From: Chloroflexota bacterium | GTDB taxonomy: Bacteria; Chloroflexota; UBA6077; FW602-bin22; CADDYW01 | Assembly (NCBI GenBank): GCA_021324795.1 | Contig: JAJPIK010000101.1 | Coordinates: forward strand, 1-56,217 | DNA length: 56,217 nt | Reading direction: 5' to 3' | Part shown: piece after piece, positions 25,907 through 34,128 of the stretch | How the letters are laid out: the number at the start of each line of letters is the position of its first letter | How positions within the stretch are numbered: the stretch's first letter is position 1 | Program-made: the position numbers and the translations under genes | Notes under the pieces: generated by a model | The model's input: only the letters and a program-made list of their open reading frames with translations | The model's database searches: none | What the model was told of the DNA's origin: nothing

Positions 25907-27706
25907 ATGGACCAGCGTCAGGCATCTCCTCGGCAAGACCTCAATGACGGCATAGCTCCGCCTCGGGCCATCACGAATCAAGCCGCTGCACGCCTACTGG
26001 ACCGAATTGCCCAACTCCTCGAAGCCAAAGGGGAAAATCCCTATCGAGTGCGCGCCTACCGAGAAGCCGCTGCTCAGATCGAAGCAATGCAGACCAACCT
26101 GCGCGAGCTCTGGCAAGAAGGAAAGCTCGAGACGATTCCCCGGGTTGGCCCCTCGATCGCCGCGAAGCTGGCCGAGTTTTTGAAAACCGGTCGAAGCTCC
26201 TATCTGGAGGAACTCCAGCGCAGCGTACCGCAAGGCATCGAGCGCTTACTGGAGGTACCTGGCATCGGTCCAGCACGTGCCCGGTTTCTTTCCGAACATC
26301 TTGGCATCCATACCCCCGAGGATCTCATCGAAGCCGCCGAGGCCCACCGCATTCGCGCCCTTCCTGGCTTCGGGGAACGCTCTGAACAACGCCTGTTGAT
26401 CGAAGCCCGGCGGTGGGCTCAGCGTGAGCGTCGGCTCCTCCTAGGTACCGCCTGGCCAATTGCCCAGGAGATCATCAATCTCTTGAAAGCCGATCCGGCA
26501 ATCGAGCAGGTCTCCATGGGTGGCTCCCTCCGGCGCATGCGAGAAACTGTCGGCGACGTTGACCTGCTTGCCGCCGCCGCGGTTCCCGAAGTCGCTAGCC
26601 TTCGCTTCAGCCAGATTCCAATCGTTCGGGAAGTTCTCGCCAGTGGTCCGACGAAAGTATCGGTGCTCCTCGAATCAGGGCTCCAGGTCGACTTGCGCGT
26701 CGTTGAGCCGGCCTCGTGGGGAGCCGCTTTGCAGCACTTTACCGGCTCAAAGCAGCACAATATTCATCTGCGGGATCTGGCGATCGGCCGTGGCCTCAAG
26801 CTGAACGAGTATGGAATCTATGACATCGCGACCGGTCGACGTATTGGCGGTGAGGTCGAAGAGGACGTCTACCATGCCCTCGAGCTCGATTGGATTCCGC
26901 CCGAGCTACGCGAAGATCGAGGCGAGATCCAAGCAGCAGCCGAACACACCCTACCGGTTCTGGTCGAACTGAGCGATCTTCACGGCGACCTTCATGTCCA
27001 CACTGCCTGGAGCGACGGCTCGGTCAGCATCGAAGCCATGGCGGTCGCCGCACGCGAGTTTGGGCTCGATTATATCGCTGTCACCGACCACTCCCAGTCA
27101 CTGGCCATCGCCCACGGACTCAATCTCGTGCGTTATCGTGAGCAGCGACACGAGATCGACGCCTTGAACCAGAGACTCGCGCCATTCCGAATCTTCGCGG
27201 GTGCTGAGGTCGACATTCTCACTGACGGATCACTGGATCTACCTGCTGACGTCGCCAACGAGCTGGATTACGTCGCTGTTTCGATCCACTCACGCTTCCA
27301 AATGGATCGCGAGCAGATGACCCAGCGGATCATTCGGGGCATCAGCCATCCATTTGTGAACACCTTAAGCCATCCGACTGGCCGCATTATCGATAGGCGT
27401 CCTGGCTACGACATCGACCTCGAAGCGATCTTGCGGGTTGCTGCCCGAAACGGCGTAGCGGTCGAGATCAACAGCGCAATTGATCGCCTTGATTTAGATG
27501 ACATTTGGGTGCGCCGGGCAAAGGAGCTAGGCTGCCGGCTCGTGGTAAACTCCGATTCTCACGGGCCAGACCAGTTTACGAACTTACGCTTTGGCGTCGC
27601 CGTGGCCCGACGCGGCTGGCTGACCAGCGCCGACCTCGTGAATACGCTACCTTTAGAAGGCTTCAGTTCCTGGCTGCGCCAACGTAAACGACAGCGAACC
27701 GCTTAA
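25907..27706 (+). CDS. polX: DNA polymerase X family protein with PHP domain
   Basis: A 599-residue bacterial PolX. Order: helix-hairpin-helix region (residues about 20-160, with VPGIGPARARFLSEHLGI), nucleotidyltransferase palm with GGSLRRMRETVGDVDLLAAA and the third acidic strand LQVDLRVVEP, then a C-terminal PHP exonuclease domain (DLHGDLHVHTAWSDGSVSIE, YIAVTDHSQSLAIAHG). These enzymes fill gaps and trim 3' ends in base excision repair. ATG 25907 is preferred over an upstream in-frame start because homology begins there. An inverted repeat overlaps its stop. Confidence 0.94.
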   Translation: MDQRQASPRQDLNDGIAPPRAITNQAAARLLDRIAQLLEAKGENPYRVRAYREAAAQIEAMQTNLRELWQEGKLETIPRVGPSIAAKLAEFLKTGRSSYLEELQRSVPQGIERLLEVPGIGPARARFLSEHLGIHTPEDLIEAAEAHRIRALPGFGERSEQRLLIEARRWAQRERRLLLGTAWPIAQEIINLLKADPAIEQVSMGGSLRRMRETVGDVDLLAAAAVPEVASLRFSQIPIVREVLASGPTKVSVLLESGLQVDLRVVEPASWGAALQHFTGSKQHNIHLRDLAIGRGLKLNEYGIYDIATGRRIGGEVEEDVYHALELDWIPPELREDRGEIQAAAEHTLPVLVELSDLHGDLHVHTAWSDGSVSIEAMAVAAREFGLDYIAVTDHSQSLAIAHGLNLVRYREQRHEIDALNQRLAPFRIFAGAEVDILTDGSLDLPADVANELDYVAVSIHSRFQMDREQMTQRIIRGISHPFVNTLSHPTGRIIDRRPGYDIDLEAILRVAARNGVAVEINSAIDRLDLDDIWVRRAKELGCRLVVNSDSHGPDQFTNLRFGVAVARRGWLTSADLVNTLPLEGFSSWLRQRKRQRTA

Positions 27707-27748
27707 TCCTACAGTCGCATTTTGTCATTTGCGGCGGTAGGATTAAGC
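27701..27748 (+). terminator. Inverted repeat at the polX 3' end
   Basis: GCTTAATCCTAC (27701-27712) is the reverse complement of GTAGGATTAAGC (27737-27748), with inner CGC/GCG pairing. The stem includes the polX stop codon. No U-tract follows. The rest of the 258-base gap to 27965 contains two further hairpins: TCTCCGCGA...TCGCGGAGA near 27850, and a CTCTCCGGGGGGAGAG palindrome near 27916. Confidence 0.5.
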
Positions 27749-27964
27749 TCAAATCACCAGATCGGAATCATCGCGCACGTCACGAGATTGATGTATCATT
27801 ACAGGGTATGCTGATCGGTTAGACCAGAGTTAAGTATCGCCTTTTGGGGTCTCCGCGACAGACGATTTCGCGGAGAGCCCTCTCGCCCTTTCGCTGGGCT
27901 CAGGGCAAGCTCTTACTCTCTCCGGGGGGAGAGGAGATTTCGGAGGAGACACAAGGCATCTCTC

Positions 27965-28320
27965 ATGGCATTCGACTTCTTCAATCGTGAGCGCAAAAGT
28001 CGGACTGCCCACGCTGATCCGGAGCGGATCCCGCCTGGTCAAGTTGTGACCGACAAGTGGCCGGTCCTCCACTATGGTGGTGTGCCGAGCGTCGACTTAC
28101 AGAGGGGGGACTTCCAGATTTTCGGGGAGGTCGAGTCGCCTCTCCGCCCGACCTGGGATGAATTCCAGCAATTGCCACGGACGACAGTCCGCTCTATTTT
28201 TGGAAGAGCGCGAAGTGGGTTCGTGGCTTTGAATTCTTGAAAGAGGATCAGCCCGGATTTTGGGAGCAGTACGGCTACCACATGCACGGAGCCCTTTGGA
28301 AGGAAGAACGTTATTCGTGA
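27965..28320 (+). pseudogene. Sulfite-oxidase-like molybdopterin oxidoreductase, centre deleted and frameshifted
   Basis: The first 74 codons (DPERIPPGQVVTDKWPVLHY ... [18 protein letters not shown]) match the N-terminus of cytoplasmic sulfite-oxidase-like Mo enzymes. From about 28186 a different frame reads [20 protein letters not shown] then [20 protein letters not shown] to TGA at 28318-28320, the family's C-terminus. The central roughly 80-90 residues, including the HC-x-T-x-W segment with the Mo-ligating cysteine, are missing, and the two parts are out of frame. It is therefore a relic of a gene of about 200 codons. Family assignment is from memory of its motifs. Confidence 0.8.
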
Positions 28321-28327
28321 TCGCCCA

Positions 28328-30643
28328 ATGATCGAGTCGGGTCAGGTTTCGGACGTCAAGGCCAACGTCAGCCAGCAATTAGGTCCCCTCGTCGCCATCG
28401 AAGGTAATGAATTTGTCATCGATGGCAAACGCTTCGGCCGCCGCCAGTACCATAAACGGAGCGACTTGGAAATTGTCCCGCGACCGGCCGATCCAGCCTC
28501 GTGGGATAGTCAACTCCTCGTCCTTGCTTCGCCGCTTGAACTCGAGCGCGAGGTACCCGATGAATCCGAGACGTTCTCGTACCTTTCTCCGACAATGGCG
28601 CGAATTCTTCGACGCATCGCGGAAGTCGACACGGCGCAGACTCAACGGGGCTTCGTCCTTTTACTAGGTCCGACCGGCTGCGGTAAGACAACGATGGCCA
28701 AGACCTACTGTCGTCTAGCTAACCAACCCTGCACCGAGCTGACGTTTAGCGGTGACACCGCGTTGAGCGACTTCTTCACCTCTGTCGAACTCGTTCGCGA
28801 GAATGACGTCCAAACCAGCACTCTCACGGTCCCCGGCCCGGCTGTCGATGCGATGCTCCGGGGCAAGAAGCTGTTGCTCAACGAGATCAACATGCTGCCA
28901 CCGGATCTGCTCAACGTCTTTTCCCAGGCTATGGATACCGGGCGTGTCGTTCTCTCGGGAACCGAGCGCGGAAACGTCGAGATTCAGGTTCATAAAGAAT
29001 TCGGGCTAATTGGCACAGCCAACCCTAATTACGTTGGTACCCTCGACATGGGGCGCGCCTTCGAGCGCCGTTTTGGCCGGGGCCTCGGCTTCATCGAGAT
29101 GGATTTTCTGCCAATCGAGGAAGAGGCGCGGGCAATTGGCCACGAGTTTGCACGGGAGCGTCTGTTCGCCCAGAATCGCATTGTCGTCGACCCTGCAATT
29201 TGTACGCGGTTAGCCGAGCTGGCAAACGCGCTGCGACGCGATGAGCAGATTGGCAACGTCATGCGCAGCCGTCTATCCACTCGCGCCTTGGTTTCCTGGC
29301 TCGGGCTGGCTCAGATTACCGGATTACCCCTCGTCGAGGTCTTAGAGCAGGCGCTCCTGACAACCGCGCCATCGGATGCTCGTCAGCAGGCGATCGACCG
29401 TTCTCGCCAGGCACTCGGCAATCTTCGACTCGACCTGGCCGGGACCGAAAAGCTCCGGCCATACCGGGTTACCTGGCCTTCCCTTCAGCCGGGCGAAGCC
29501 GTCGCTTTGGATAGGATACTTCCACCGATCCGTCACCCGGATCCTCCGAGCCCGCCACGGCGGACCTCAGTGGTACATCGCGTCCGATTTGTCCGCCGCT
29601 TTCCCGATGGGAGGAAGGCACTCATTGCCGAGCCGATGCTGGCAGAGAATGGCCGCCGCTATGGCTTGGGTCTGCGGATACGCGCCTACGATTCCCAGGG
29701 CCGCCAGATCACCGATCCGGCCCAAATCGAGGAAATTGCCTCACTGCTGCGCGATGAAGACGGTCTGAACGTGCCAGGGGCACTCGGTCGCAAGCTTCGC
29801 CCCTCGGAACTTCTTCCATGCCTAACCCGGCACGCGGTGACGGCGCTCGAGCTGGTCGAAGCCGCGCTGCTGCTCGGACGACCGGCCTTCATCGCCGGAC
29901 CGACCGGGGCCGGCAAGTCAAGCTTGGCTCGGACTCTTGCCTATCTCCGCGGCCGACCGGTCATCGAACTTGGCTTCACCGGTGAGACCGCGAAGACCGA
30001 CCTCAGCGCGGTCCGTCGGCTGATCGGTGGCGTCACGCGCTGGCAGACCCAGGCGTTTCTCGAGGCGGTATCTCAAGGCGATACCATCATTGCCAACGAG
30101 TACAATCTAGCCTATCCGGACGTTCACTCGCTGCTCAACGGGCTTTTTGATAAAGGTGCTCGCTTCGTCTTGCCGGATGGTCGTGTATACGACGTTCATC
30201 CATCGAGTCGGATCCTGGCCACCGGCTACCTCGAAGGCCCCGGCGTCAAGCCACTCAACGAAGGTGTAGAGAACCGCTTCGGAGCAATCGTCAGCCTCGG
30301 TTATCCGCCGATCGCAGATGAAGTCGCGATCCTGCGCTACGTTTCGCCGGGTGCTGATCCCGGCTCGATCGAGCGCTGTGTTCGCCTAGTCGATTACTGC
30401 CGACGTCTCGCCTCGGGACAAGCCGATCCGGCCGCGCTGGCTGGACTCTCCCGAGCATCCCAGGAAGCATTGCGCCAAGCCGCGCGGCGAGCAGCTTTGA
30501 GTACTGCCGAACTCGTGGCGCTCGCGCGCGTGGGAAACGGCCCCGATTTTGCCGAGCGTCTGCGTCTCGGAATTCTCGATGGTGCCCCCGAGCGGGTCCG
30601 GAAAATTCTCGAGCCAGTCCTTCTTCAATACGGTTTGGGTTGA
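28328..30643 (+). CDS. Tandem-AAA+ ATPase of MoxR/CobS type
   Basis: A 771-residue protein with two AAA+ modules. Module 1 has Walker A GPTGCGKT (114-121), Walker B-like LLLNEINM (182-189), sensor-1 GTANPN (229-234) and arginine-finger FERRF (245-249). Module 2 has GPTGAGKS (524-531), TIIANEYNL (586-594) and ENRF (648-651), with the sensor-1 Asn replaced in ATGYLEG. Both Walker B motifs have Asn-Glu instead of Asp-Glu. MoxR/CobS/NorQ ATPases act with VWA partners to insert metal or cofactor into enzymes. It starts eight bases after the Mo-enzyme relic, with a poor ribosome-binding site, and is followed after six bases by a VWA gene. A fused double module is unusual for this family. Substrate unknown. 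Confidence 0.85.
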   Translation: MIESGQVSDVKANVSQQLGPLVAIEGNEFVIDGKRFGRRQYHKRSDLEIVPRPADPASWDSQLLVLASPLELEREVPDESETFSYLSPTMARILRRIAEVDTAQTQRGFVLLLGPTGCGKTTMAKTYCRLANQPCTELTFSGDTALSDFFTSVELVRENDVQTSTLTVPGPAVDAMLRGKKLLLNEINMLPPDLLNVFSQAMDTGRVVLSGTERGNVEIQVHKEFGLIGTANPNYVGTLDMGRAFERRFGRGLGFIEMDFLPIEEEARAIGHEFARERLFAQNRIVVDPAICTRLAELANALRRDEQIGNVMRSRLSTRALVSWLGLAQITGLPLVEVLEQALLTTAPSDARQQAIDRSRQALGNLRLDLAGTEKLRPYRVTWPSLQPGEAVALDRILPPIRHPDPPSPPRRTSVVHRVRFVRRFPDGRKALIAEPMLAENGRRYGLGLRIRAYDSQGRQITDPAQIEEIASLLRDEDGLNVPGALGRKLRPSELLPCLTRHAVTALELVEAALLLGRPAFIAGPTGAGKSSLARTLAYLRGRPVIELGFTGETAKTDLSAVRRLIGGVTRWQTQAFLEAVSQGDTIIANEYNLAYPDVHSLLNGLFDKGARFVLPDGRVYDVHPSSRILATGYLEGPGVKPLNEGVENRFGAIVSLGYPPIADEVAILRYVSPGADPGSIERCVRLVDYCRRLASGQADPAALAGLSRASQEALRQAARRAALSTAELVALARVGNGPDFAERLRLGILDGAPERVRKILEPVLLQYGLG

Positions 30644-30649
30644 CCTACC

Positions 30650-32557
30650 TTGGCCGCTGAACCTCTCTCTCGCGTCGACGCCAGTTCTTATGAGCCCGCC
30701 GAGCTGGAAGCAGTAGCACGCTTGCTTCTGCAAGATCAGCGCGTTCGGGTTGTGCCCGGAGCGTGGTGGAGCTATTATCCGGAGCGCAGCGAGGTCGCCT
30801 ACCCTCCCAATCTCCTCGCTGAATGGCCAGGGCCGCGCTCACTTGGCGCACTTTGTCACGAAATCGCCGAGGTGCTTTTCAGCGGTAGCGCCGCGATCCC
30901 ACTATTCGAGCGCTTCGTTGGTTGGGCAAGCGCGCGCGGCTGCGATCCTCGATCGGCTAGTCTCTTGCTCAACGCGGTGAACGACCTGCGGGTGAATCGT
31001 CTCTATCTAGAGCAGTTCCCCGGCAGCCGCCGATATTTCGCGACGCTCTATCGCAGCTTGAGCCTACTTCCCAAGAATGATCTCAACCTCGGCCGACGGA
31101 AAGTCGGGCCACTACCTCACCACGCTCTGATCGATGCGCTGACCAAGCGCTGGGCAAGTAGTCTTGTAGCCGAGCCTGCCGAACCAATTACTGACGAGCG
31201 TGTTCGCCGAGCACTCACGCGTATCTGGCCGAGTATCGAGGAGGCAATCACTTGTGATGACCTGGATAGCTTGACTAGGATCGTCCAGAGTGCGATCTTT
31301 CCGACCTTTCAGGAACTGCTGCAAGCCAGTCTCGACGAGCTACGCCGCGCCGAGGTTGACTCGGGAGACGACGTCCAGCCGACTGCGACGGCCTCGTCTG
31401 CCGAGGACGAGGCCGATGCTGACCGCGCGATCGAAACGACGCCGGGGATGCTCCAAGGAAGTCCGTTTGACGAGGGTCCAACCGAATCCTGGGTTTTCAT
31501 TCCACCGGAACCGCCCCAAGAGCCCGAGGACCAACCATCTCCGCCCGCCCCGGCCGCTCCAGCGTCTAACGGCACGGCACGACCGCTCCCACCGTCCGCA
31601 CAGGGCAGCGGCGGAATTATTCTCCGCTTCCGCCGAGCCAGTCGCCGCACTCGAACCACACCGACCTACGAGGAGTTCAATTACGTCGAGGCAGTACAGC
31701 GGCTCAGTCCGCAAATCGATGCACTATTGAACGGCTCTGCCGAGCGTGACGGATTGATCGCGATCCTGAATCGCCGCCGCTTTGGGACAATTGATCCCTG
31801 GCGTCGACCACGGCGGCGCCGTCGCGGAGACAGCGGCGATATCGACTCCGATCATCCGGAGAACCTCATAATCGATCCTTCGATCGCTTTTTTGAAAGGA
31901 CAGCATCAGGCACGAGACGACAGCCAAAAAGACTTCGCTCACGCCATCCTGCTCGACGTGAGCGGCAGCATTGTCCAACACGGTTATCAGAGTCGCAAGT
32001 TCGACCAACTCATCGATACAACTGTCGTCTTCTGCGAGATTCATCGCCGACTGAAAATTCCCTTCGAGCTAATCGCCTTCAGTGAAGAGGCGATGGTCAT
32101 TCATAGCTTCACCGATTGCCACTACGACAATAACCAGATCGATCCGACGTCGTCGTACGTCGTCAAAGACCTTAGCTATCTGGTCATCGATATGTACCAC
32201 GCTGACCACGGCGAAACCCACGAGACAATAGCTCTCCGACGTGCCATTGCCGACCTGGCCGAGCAACGCGGCTTGAAAACGATCTTCGTGGTCACCGATG
32301 GGATCAGTAGCGAGCGTCCGGCACTCACCGCCCAGCTCATCGAGATTGAGCAGCGGAATCAGGTCGTGCCCGCCAACGAAAGCGTCATGGTGCTTGCCTT
32401 TGGCCTGGGGCTGGCCGAAGAAGAGTTCAACGCTTCCTATCAGCCGGTGTGGGAGGGCACGCCGATTCGCTGCGCGAGTGGACAATTAGTGCGAACAGTC
32501 GAGGCCCTACCGACGATCGTTTGCGACGCGGTGGACTGGCGGATCCGGACCGCGTGA
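30650..32557 (+). CDS. VWA-domain protein, partner of the tandem AAA+ ATPase
   Basis: A 635-residue protein starting at TTG six bases after the ATPase stop. The N-terminal domain (1-230) includes LGALCHEIAEVLFSGS, where a metallopeptidase-like HExxH has become HEIAE. Residues 240-330 are a low-complexity acidic, Pro-rich linker. The C-terminal VWA domain carries the MIDAS motif DVSGS (436-440) and a later TDG. The layout matches the CobT/NorD/CoxE class that pairs with MoxR-type AAA+ proteins in enzyme maturation. Target unknown; the adjacent Mo-enzyme relic is the only local hint. Confidence 0.82.
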   Translation: MAAEPLSRVDASSYEPAELEAVARLLLQDQRVRVVPGAWWSYYPERSEVAYPPNLLAEWPGPRSLGALCHEIAEVLFSGSAAIPLFERFVGWASARGCDPRSASLLLNAVNDLRVNRLYLEQFPGSRRYFATLYRSLSLLPKNDLNLGRRKVGPLPHHALIDALTKRWASSLVAEPAEPITDERVRRALTRIWPSIEEAITCDDLDSLTRIVQSAIFPTFQELLQASLDELRRAEVDSGDDVQPTATASSAEDEADADRAIETTPGMLQGSPFDEGPTESWVFIPPEPPQEPEDQPSPPAPAAPASNGTARPLPPSAQGSGGIILRFRRASRRTRTTPTYEEFNYVEAVQRLSPQIDALLNGSAERDGLIAILNRRRFGTIDPWRRPRRRRRGDSGDIDSDHPENLIIDPSIAFLKGQHQARDDSQKDFAHAILLDVSGSIVQHGYQSRKFDQLIDTTVVFCEIHRRLKIPFELIAFSEEAMVIHSFTDCHYDNNQIDPTSSYVVKDLSYLVIDMYHADHGETHETIALRRAIADLAEQRGLKTIFVVTDGISSERPALTAQLIEIEQRNQVVPANESVMVLAFGLGLAEEEFNASYQPVWEGTPIRCASGQLVRTVEALPTIVCDAVDWRIRTA

Positions 32558-32622
32558 GGGGGAGCCGTCAGGGGTAGGGGCTGGGGACAGGAGAGACCCG
32601 GGAGCGAACCCAAGGATCCTCC

Positions 32623-34020
32623 TCAGCCTCCGGGCGGCGTTGGCACCGGGGTGACTTCACTGGCAAGGACTGGCTGGATCCGATCGCGAATCGCGTGCAA
32701 GCCATTCGCGGCATGCTGTGACCCCAGCAGGATAGGCTGGAGATCGTTTTGGCTGACCGTAGCGGCCGGTGGCCACGCGGGGACACGGTGTCCAACCTGA
32801 ATGCTCTGGATGTACGCCTGGCGGCCTGACTCTGGATACAGCGTAGCGAATGCTTTCGAATAGGCAAGCGATTCGCGTGCCGGCACATAGGCGTGTCCGG
32901 GCTCGTCGGGTAAGTGGCTCGTCAGATAGTTGATGAGTTCCCAGGAATCGTCGGGATCGTGCGAAGTTGCACTGATTCCATAGCCGCTCACGTAGTAGAT
33001 GGAGGTCTGCACTTTCGCCTTCGGCACCATCGTCACGTCCCACGAAAACTTCCAGCCCGCTGCGGGAACCGGCGAGGCGGTTACCGTCGGGGTCAAGCTG
33101 TTTGGGCGTGGCTGCATATACGCCGGCAGTTGCTCACGCTGATCCATGAAAAGACCAGTCATCGCCGCGCGTCCAGCAAACCAAAGACCGGTGCTACGGT
33201 TACCAATCTCGGTTGGCATCACCTTTTGGCGTAGTCCTAGGTCAGCAAGCCACTGCATTGCGGCAATCGTCTGCGGGTCGTCGAGCCAGTGCGCGTAGGG
33301 GTCGTCGAAGCCACTTTGCGGGTCGACACCGTAGGCTTCGGTGAACGCCAAGAATGCCTGGGAAGGGTCGGTGACGAAGCCAATTGTCGACTGTTTCTTC
33401 GAAGTCGCTCGCTGAACGCGTTGAGCATCAGAGACAAATTCACCGATTGTCCAATCAAGCGATGGGAACGGCACCTGCGCCGCTCGAAACATCTGCTTGT
33501 TGTAGAAAATCACCCAGGGAACGATCTCTGACGGAATGGCAAGCTGCCGACCTCGATACTGGAAATCAGAGAGGACAGTCGGGAAGAAATCGTCCAATGC
33601 AAAATCGGACTGCTCGATAATGTAGGGACTGAGATTCATCAGATCATAGGGGTTACTCATCAAGGCGAGATCCGAATCACTCAAGGCGATGACGTCAGGG
33701 GCAAGCTCCGACGTATTCAGTGCCTCGATCGCCGTCGAGACGTCTCCGTTGCGAATTTTGCCGAGCTGGTCGAACACCTTAATCTGAATATTGGGGTGAT
33801 CGTGCTCGAACGGAACGATCCGTTGACGAATCGATGCCCCAATCGAAGGATTATCGACCCAGACGACGAGAGTGACCGGGGCACCAACGCTTGTCGGCGC
33901 CACTGCACACGCCGCGACAACAAACAACACCGCGATCAGGGCAGCGCGCAGTCGAGCGTCAATCCGAGGTATACCATTCCGAAGAACGCCGGTCCGAAGA
34001 TTGATTGCCAGTTTCATCAT
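32623..34020 (-). CDS. ABC transporter solute-binding lipoprotein (sugar type)
   Basis: A 465-residue extracellular solute-binding protein, family 1. The signal peptide is followed by a lipobox ending VVAAC, so it is probably lipid-anchored outside the membrane. The mature part starts with VTLVVWVDNPSIGASIRQRI and includes DVIALSDSDLALM and PWVIFYNKQMF, typical of sugar-binding proteins. ATG 34020 is chosen from GGGTGGA just upstream. No permease or ATPase gene adjoins it, so partners and substrate are unknown. Confidence 0.85.
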   Translation of the reverse strand: MMKLAINLRTGVLRNGIPRIDARLRAALIAVLFVVAACAVAPTSVGAPVTLVVWVDNPSIGASIRQRIVPFEHDHPNIQIKVFDQLGKIRNGDVSTAIEALNTSELAPDVIALSDSDLALMSNPYDLMNLSPYIIEQSDFALDDFFPTVLSDFQYRGRQLAIPSEIVPWVIFYNKQMFRAAQVPFPSLDWTIGEFVSDAQRVQRATSKKQSTIGFVTDPSQAFLAFTEAYGVDPQSGFDDPYAHWLDDPQTIAAMQWLADLGLRQKVMPTEIGNRSTGLWFAGRAAMTGLFMDQREQLPAYMQPRPNSLTPTVTASPVPAAGWKFSWDVTMVPKAKVQTSIYYVSGYGISATSHDPDDSWELINYLTSHLPDEPGHAYVPARESLAYSKAFATLYPESGRQAYIQSIQVGHRVPAWPPAATVSQNDLQPILLGSQHAANGLHAIRDRIQPVLASEVTPVPTPPGG

Positions 34021-34128
34021 TCCACCCGACTGAAGCCACCCCAACCCTTCAGAGGACTAACCGAACCGAACCACGAAGGCACCGAGAAAATTCTGGGGTT
34101 CGTCAGCTACTCTTAGCTTGTCAGGGTA

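Noticed and set aside
27788..27812. Promoter TTGATG...TATGCT upstream of the Mo-enzyme relic
   Set aside because: The spacer is only 13 bases, too short for a sigma-A promoter.
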